Positions 59,957 to 64,000 of a stretch of 64,000 nt of DNA are shown here, piece after piece (the stretch's first letter is position 1; every line of letters begins with the position of its first letter). This stretch comes from Streptomyces sp. NBC_00704. Its GTDB lineage: Bacteria; Actinomycetota; Actinomycetes; Streptomycetales; Streptomycetaceae. The DNA lies in the NCBI RefSeq assembly GCF_036226605.1, contig NZ_CP109000.1, positions 5,390,501-5,454,500 on the forward strand. Reading direction: 5' to 3'. A program made the position numbers and the translations under genes. The notes under the pieces are model-generated. The model had not been told where the DNA came from, did not search any database, and saw only the letters and a list, made by a program, of their open reading frames with translations.

Positions 59957-61126
59957 CTACTCCTCGACGAGGAGCTTCTCCCGCAGCTGCGCGAGTGTGC
60001 GCGCCAGCAGCCGGGAGACGTGCATCTGCGAGATGCCGACCTCCTGCGCGATCTGCGACTGGGTCATGTTGCCGAAGAACCTCAGCAGCAGGATCCGCTT
60101 CTCGCGGGGCGGGAGGTCCTCCAGCAACGGCTTGAGGGACTCCCGGTACTCGACGCCCTCCAGCGCCTCGTCCTCCGCGCCGAGCGTGTCGGCCACCGCC
60201 GGCGACTCGTCGTCGGTGTCGGGGACGTCCAGGGACAGCGTGGAGTACGCGTTGGCGGACTCCAGGCCCTCCAGGACCTCCTCCTCCGAGATGGCCAGCT
60301 TCTCGGCGAGTTCGTGGACCGTGGGGGAGCGGCCGTGCTGCTGCGACAGCTCGGCCGTCGCCGTCGTCAGCGACAGCCGCAGCTCCTGGAGCCTGCGCGG
60401 CACCCGCACCGCCCAGCCCTTGTCCCGGAAGTGCCGCTTGATCTCGCCGACGACCGTCGGGGTCGCGTACGTGGAGAACTCCACGCCGCGCTCCGGGTCG
60501 AAGCGGTCGACGGACTTGATGAGGCCGATCGTGGCGACCTGGGTCAGGTCGTCCAGCGGCTCGCCGCGGTTGCGGAACCGGCGCGCGAGATGCTCGACCA
60601 GCGGCAGATGCATGCGGACCAGCTGGTTGCGCATCTCCGCGTACTCGGGGCTGCCGTCCTGGAGCTTGCGCAGTTCCACGAACATCGCCCGCGCCCCGCT
60701 GCGGTCGGCCGGCCCATGCGCCTGGTGCGCCGGCGCGGCCGCGGGCGGCGTGGGCGCCGGTGCCGACGCCGGTGCCGGCACCGGTGGTTCGTGCTGTGCG
60801 CCCGGCACGCTGTGTTCGCCGTCTCGCTCGTGCTCGCTCATTGTCCCGCCCGTCGCCCTCTGTCGAGCCCTCGCCTCTGCCCGGCCGGGGGGCGAGCCCC
60901 CCGGCCGCCTCTCCCGGGGCGAGTCCTGCACGGCCGCGTCCGGCCGACCCGTCCGCGCGGAGGCCGGGTCGTCCTCCGGATGCGGCCGGGCCTGCTCGGG
61001 AATGCCGTCGATGCCGTCGGCCATGCGTCGGGAACCGTCCGGAGGCAGTGGCGTCCCGGCGTCGCCGGCCGGCAGCCCCCGTGTGCCGCGCTCTTCGTCC
61101 CGCACCGGCCCGTCCCCGTTCCTCAC
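59957..61126 (-). CDS. sigH: Alternative sigma factor SigH (SigB/F family, long form)
   Basis: The sigma-70 family group 3 protein has region 2 (LVEHLARRFRNRGEPLDDLTQVATIGLIKSVDRFDP and EIKRHFRDKGWAVRVPRRLQ), region 3 (SPTVHELAEKLAISEEEVLEGLESA) and region 4 (QSQIAQEVGISQMHVSRLLARTL). From GTG 61126 it is 389 residues, with a disordered Pro/Arg/Asp-rich N-terminus of about 150 residues. An internal ATG at 60841 gives a 294-residue form. Several SigH isoforms are known in S. coelicolor. The long start overlaps the anti-sigma stop (GTGA), so both forms are plausible. It functions in osmotic stress and development. Confidence 0.9.
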   Translation of the reverse strand: MRNGDGPVRDEERGTRGLPAGDAGTPLPPDGSRRMADGIDGIPEQARPHPEDDPASARTGRPDAAVQDSPRERRPGGSPPGRAEARARQRATGGTMSEHERDGEHSVPGAQHEPPVPAPASAPAPTPPAAAPAHQAHGPADRSGARAMFVELRKLQDGSPEYAEMRNQLVRMHLPLVEHLARRFRNRGEPLDDLTQVATIGLIKSVDRFDPERGVEFSTYATPTVVGEIKRHFRDKGWAVRVPRRLQELRLSLTTATAELSQQHGRSPTVHELAEKLAISEEEVLEGLESANAYSTLSLDVPDTDDESPAVADTLGAEDEALEGVEYRESLKPLLEDLPPREKRILLLRFFGNMTQSQIAQEVGISQMHVSRLLARTLAQLREKLLVEE

Positions 61127-61536
61127 GCCGGCCCGGGTCCCGCGCCGCGTTGTTTGTAGAGGCTGATCGACACGGTCCTGTCCTCGTCGACGGCGGAGGA
61201 CACCTTGCCCGCCAGGGCGGACAGGACGGTCCAGGCGAAGGTGTCACGCGAGGGGGCGTGACCGTCCGTGGTCGGGGCCGAGACGGTGACCTCGAGCGAG
61301 TCGTCGACGAGACGGAACACGCAACTGAGCACCGAGCCCGGCACGGCCTGCTGGAGCAGGATCGCGCAGGCCTCGTCCACCGCGATGCGCAGGTCCTCGA
61401 TCTCGTCCAGGGTGAAGTCCAAACGGGCCGCGAGGCCGGCCGTGGCCGTCCGCAGCACCGACAGGTAGGCACCCGCAGCCGGCAGCCGGACTTCCACGAA
61501 GTCCTGGGTCGCGGGCTCGCCTGCGATCTGGGACAC
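61123..61536 (-). CDS. ushX: Anti-sigma factor of SigH (HATPase/RsbW type)
   Basis: The 137-residue GHKL-type serine-kinase anti-sigma protein has the N-box region DLRIAVDEACAILLQQAV and a later G-box-like stretch (DTFAWTVLSALAGKV). It matches UshX/PrsH, the partner of SigH. GTG 61536 is chosen because GGAGGTGAGG precedes it; TTG 61548 and GTG 61542 lie within that site. The stop overlaps the long sigH start. No anti-anti-sigma gene is adjacent. Confidence 0.85.
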   Translation of the reverse strand: MSQIAGEPATQDFVEVRLPAAGAYLSVLRTATAGLAARLDFTLDEIEDLRIAVDEACAILLQQAVPGSVLSCVFRLVDDSLEVTVSAPTTDGHAPSRDTFAWTVLSALAGKVSSAVDEDRTVSISLYKQRGAGPGPA

Positions 61537-61902
61537 CCTCACCTCCAAGGTGGTACAAGCTTTTCGGGGCCGGGGGTCGCCCCCCGGGTAACGCGTGTGT
61601 GGTGCAGCGGTGACGCTATCGCGCTCTCACGGCTCCTGTCCCCGGACCCCAACCCCCTGGCGTCACTCACAGTAAAGCTGTGAACACGCTCCGTGTCTAG
61701 AGGTCTGCGGACCCAAATGGGAAGAGGGCGCGCCGGGTTGACGTACCCAGGCGTCAGATGGTCGAACCGTACCCGCCGGACGGCCGGGGCGTCTCATGAG
61801 TTCAACGCCCGCACCGCCCCGAAAGTTCACACCGGGCCGTACCGCCCGCGGCGGGAGACCGGAACCCGGCCGCGCACGGGACCCGCGACCTGCCGGGACG
61901 CC
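61537..61902. other. 366-bp region upstream of the ushX-sigH operon
   Basis: No credible gene lies here. The stretch should contain the sigH operon promoters on the minus strand; I cannot assign hexamers with confidence. A 17-bp inverted repeat is present at 61667-61683. Confidence 0.55.
61667..61683. promoter_or_regulatory. Inverted repeat upstream of ushX-sigH
   Basis: TCACAG, five bases (TAAAG), CTGTGA: perfect 6-bp arms in an AT-richer stretch about 130 bases upstream of the anti-sigma start. The shape is that of a dimeric regulator site; the regulator is unknown. Confidence 0.4.
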
Positions 61903-62163
61903 TCACACGAGGACGTGGTCGACGAAGCACCAGCGCCAGTTCTCACCGGGTTCGAACGTCCGCATCACCGGGTGGCCGGACTCCTTGTGGTGCGCGGTGG
62001 CGTGCCGGTTCGGCGAGGAGTCGCAGCAGCCGACATGGCCACACGTCAGGCACAGTCGCAGTTGCACCGGGTGGGTGCCGTCCCTCAGGCACTCCGGGCA
62101 TGTCTCGCCCAGCGGGACGGGCTCGGGGTCGGGCAGCGCGTCGGCGTGGGTGCACTGTTTCAT
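61903..62163 (-). CDS. UBP-type zinc-finger protein
   Basis: The 86-residue protein is a single ZnF-UBP domain: CPECLRDG, LCLTCGHVGCCDSS, HATAHHKESGHPVMRTF and NWRWCFVDHVL. In eukaryotes this fold binds the C-terminal GG of ubiquitin; the bacterial stand-alone version has no known ligand. ATG 62163 is used. It is divergent from the antiporter gene by 60 bases, a pairing also seen, to my recollection, in other actinobacteria. Confidence 0.92.
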   Translation of the reverse strand: MKQCTHADALPDPEPVPLGETCPECLRDGTHPVQLRLCLTCGHVGCCDSSPNRHATAHHKESGHPVMRTFEPGENWRWCFVDHVLV

Positions 62164-62223
62164 GATTGCCAGATTACGACGGGCGCGCGGACGACCGCGC
62201 GGAAAAAGAGGGCGGGCCGGGAC

Positions 62224-63822
62224 ATGGACGTGATGCCACTGCTGTTGCTGGTGGCCGGCAGTGCGGCGATCGCCGCGGCGGCCCGGCGCACCCCGGCGCC
62301 CGCGCCGCTGCTGCTGGTGGCGGTCGGCCTGGCCGTCTCCTACGTGCCCGGCGTGCCGGACTACACCCTGGACCCCGACGTCGTGCTGCCCCTGCTGCTG
62401 CCGCCGCTGCTGTACACCTCGGCCAGCGACAGCTCCTACCTCGACCTGCGCGCCCAGCTGCGGCCGGTCGCGCTGCTGTCCGTCGGCTACGTGCTCTTCG
62501 CGACCGTCGCCGTCGGATGGGCCGCCTACCTCCTCGTCCCCGGCCTGCCGCTGACGGCCGCCCTGGTGCTGGGCGCGGTGGTCGCGCCGCCGGACGCGGT
62601 CGCGGCCACCGCCGTGGCCCGCCGGGTCGGCCTGCCCTCCCGGATCACCACCATCCTCCAGGGCGAGTCGCTGCTCAACGACGCCACCGCGATCACCGCC
62701 TACAAGGTGGCCCTCGCGGTCGTCGTCGGCGAAGGCGCCTCCTGGGCCGGCGGCATCGAGGAGTTCCTGGTGGCGGCGGTCGGCGGGACCGCCGTCGGCC
62801 TGATCCTCATGGCCCCGCTGCACTGGCTGCGCACCCACCTCAGGGAACCCCTCCTCCAGAACACGCTCTCCCTGCTGATCCCCTTCGTCGCGTACGCGGC
62901 CGCCGAGCAGTTCCACGCCTCCGGCGTCATCGCCGTGGTCGTCGTCGCCCTCTACCTCGGTCACCGCGCGTGGGAGGTCGACTTCGCCACCCGGCTCCAG
63001 GAGGAGGCCGTGTGGAAGATGGTCGCCTTCGTGCTGGAGTCGGCGGTCTTCGCGCTGATCGGCCTCCAGCTCCCCGTCGTCCTCAAGGGCCTGGGCGCCT
63101 ACGAGGGCCTGGAGGCCGCCTGGTACGCCGTCGCGCTGTTCCTCGTGGTCGTCGCGGCCCGCTTCCTGTGGGTGTACCCGGCGACCTTCCTGCCACGGCT
63201 CGTGTCCTCCCGCATCCGCGCGCGGGAGGAGAACCCCACCTGGCGGGGTCCCGTCGTCATCGCCTGGGCCGGCATGCGGGGCGTGGTCTCGCTCGCCATC
63301 GCCTTCTCCATCCCGCTCACCGTGGACGACGGCGACGCGCCCTTCCCGCACCGCAACCTCATCCTCTTCCTCACCTTCACCACCGTCATCGGCACCCTCG
63401 TGCTCCAGGGCCTGACCCTGCCCCCGCTGATCCGGCTGCTCAAGTTCCCCGACGCGGACCCCCAGGCCGCGACGCTCGCCGAGGCCAACGCCCAGGCGCA
63501 GGCCTCCCGGGTCGCCGAACAGCGTCTCGACGACCTGCTCTCCGACGAGCGCAACGCCCTCCCGCCGCCCCTCGCGGACCGGCTCCGCGACGTCCTGGAG
63601 CGCCGCCGCAACGCCGTCTGGGAACGACTGGGCCAGGTCAACCCGGTCACCGGCGAGACCGTCGACGACACCTACCGGCGGCTGTCGCGCGAGATGATCA
63701 GCGCCGAGCGCGAGATGTTCGTCCGCCTGCGCGACGGCCGCCACATCGACGACGAGATGCTGCGCACGCTGCTGCGCAGGCTGGACCTGGAGGAGGCGGC
63801 GGCCTACCGGGAGGCGACCTGA
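62224..63822 (+). CDS. Na+/H+ antiporter (CPA1/NhaP type)
   Basis: The 532-residue protein has about 12 membrane helices with CPA1 signatures. LGAVVAPPDAVAATAVARRVGLPSR and LLNDATAITAY contain the ion-binding acidic residues, and GMRGVVSLAIAFSIP is also present. A helical cytoplasmic tail (about residues 420-532) is rich in Arg/Glu and may sense pH or ions. ATG 62224 is used. It exchanges Na+ (or K+) for H+ at the cytoplasmic membrane. It is convergent with the last gene, four bases apart. Confidence 0.93.
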   Translation: MDVMPLLLLVAGSAAIAAAARRTPAPAPLLLVAVGLAVSYVPGVPDYTLDPDVVLPLLLPPLLYTSASDSSYLDLRAQLRPVALLSVGYVLFATVAVGWAAYLLVPGLPLTAALVLGAVVAPPDAVAATAVARRVGLPSRITTILQGESLLNDATAITAYKVALAVVVGEGASWAGGIEEFLVAAVGGTAVGLILMAPLHWLRTHLREPLLQNTLSLLIPFVAYAAAEQFHASGVIAVVVVALYLGHRAWEVDFATRLQEEAVWKMVAFVLESAVFALIGLQLPVVLKGLGAYEGLEAAWYAVALFLVVVAARFLWVYPATFLPRLVSSRIRAREENPTWRGPVVIAWAGMRGVVSLAIAFSIPLTVDDGDAPFPHRNLILFLTFTTVIGTLVLQGLTLPPLIRLLKFPDADPQAATLAEANAQAQASRVAEQRLDDLLSDERNALPPPLADRLRDVLERRRNAVWERLGQVNPVTGETVDDTYRRLSREMISAEREMFVRLRDGRHIDDEMLRTLLRRLDLEEAAAYREAT

Positions 63823-63826
63823 GGCC

Positions 63827-64000
63827 TCACCCGGCGAAGGGCGCGCCCGTCACCACCGCGGCCAGGCGGGTCCCGCGCGGGAAGGCGCCCTCCTCGGCCA
63901 GGGCGGCAAGGGCGAAGAGCGACTTGGCGACATAGAAACGTTCGACGGCCACGCCGTGCCGGTGCTCGAAGTCCGCCGCGAAGTCCTCCAGCTCCGGGGT
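63827..64000 (-). CDS. D-cysteine desulfhydrase / ACC-deaminase-like PLP enzyme (3' end only)
   Basis: Fifty-seven C-terminal residues are visible, including VERFYVAKSLFALAALAEEGAF and the ending TRLAAVVTGAPFAG. These resemble the C-terminus of the tryptophan-synthase-beta-fold PLP family that contains 1-aminocyclopropane-1-carboxylate deaminase and D-cysteine desulfhydrase. The lysine, phosphate loop and start lie beyond the window edge, so function is tentative. Confidence 0.6.
   Translation of the reverse strand, partial: TPELEDFAADFEHRHGVAVERFYVAKSLFALAALAEEGAFPRGTRLAAVVTGAPFAG

Overview
The window is chromosomal DNA of a Streptomyces species. Base composition is very high in G+C, GTG and occasional TTG starts are common, and stop and start codons of adjacent genes often overlap (ATGA/GTGA). 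The marker set is typical of the genus: wblC, wblE, sigR-rsrA, sigH, dasR-dasABC, the nrdABS class Ia ribonucleotide reductase, epi-isozizaene synthase with CYP170, and two initiator tRNAs. From memory the gene order resembles the S. coelicolor SCO5187-SCO5246 stretch, but several proteins differ clearly, so this is another species. I see no phage, insertion sequence, transposase or CRISPR array. This is conserved core chromosome.

Layout. 1-5 kb: the 3' part of an NADH pyrophosphatase gene, a mycoredoxin-like gene with a sigma-R-type promoter, UvrD2 helicase, and the wblC antibiotic-response locus with an upstream ORF, a transcription attenuator and a translationally coupled partner. 5-13 kb: a poorly characterised block with a hexapeptide-repeat protein, an ABC1/UbiB-like kinase overlapping a ThiF-like protein, a YgjP-like metallopeptidase, and a TerD-AIM24 fusion followed by two more AIM24 genes. 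13-25 kb: Nudix hydrolase, zincin-family protein, SDR epimerase, MoaE, a PDZ-Lon membrane protease, the large UPF0182 membrane protein, and two identical initiator tRNA genes flanking a Sel1-repeat protein. 25-32 kb: Fur-family and CBS proteins, hisN, TetR, sugE, rsgA-aroA, a membrane metallopeptidase and a SRAP/HMCES protein. 32-38 kb: sigR-rsrA thiol-stress module, a tandem HD-GYP/HD pair, and peptide deformylase.

38-46 kb: the two-gene albaflavenone operon, then the convergent nrdA-nrdB-nrdS genes under a cobalamin riboswitch. 46-48.7 kb: a GNAT acetyltransferase and a sodium:solute symporter with its DUF3311 partner. 48.7-55.6 kb: the chitin/N-acetylglucosamine module, with dasR divergent from dasA-dasB-dasC and a GH3 enzyme, facing nagB; four DasR-type operators are readable. 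55.6-64 kb: PdtaS-like histidine kinase, wblE, lipid kinase, small membrane protein, sigH with its anti-sigma factor, UBP zinc-finger protein, a Na+/H+ antiporter, and the 3' end of a PLP enzyme gene.

Several genes work as circuits: sigma-R/RsrA with a sigma-R promoter in front of the mycoredoxin gene; DasR with operators at its own gene, dasA and nagB, plus one orphan operator between nagB and a histidine kinase gene; B12 control of class Ia ribonucleotide reductase; and WblC control of its own attenuated leader. The least explained parts are the 5.7-12.6 kb ThiF/ABC1/YgjP/TerD/AIM24 block, the wblC partner, the 18-bp minisatellite gene and the orphan DasR site. Family names come from reading the translated sequences; no database search was run.
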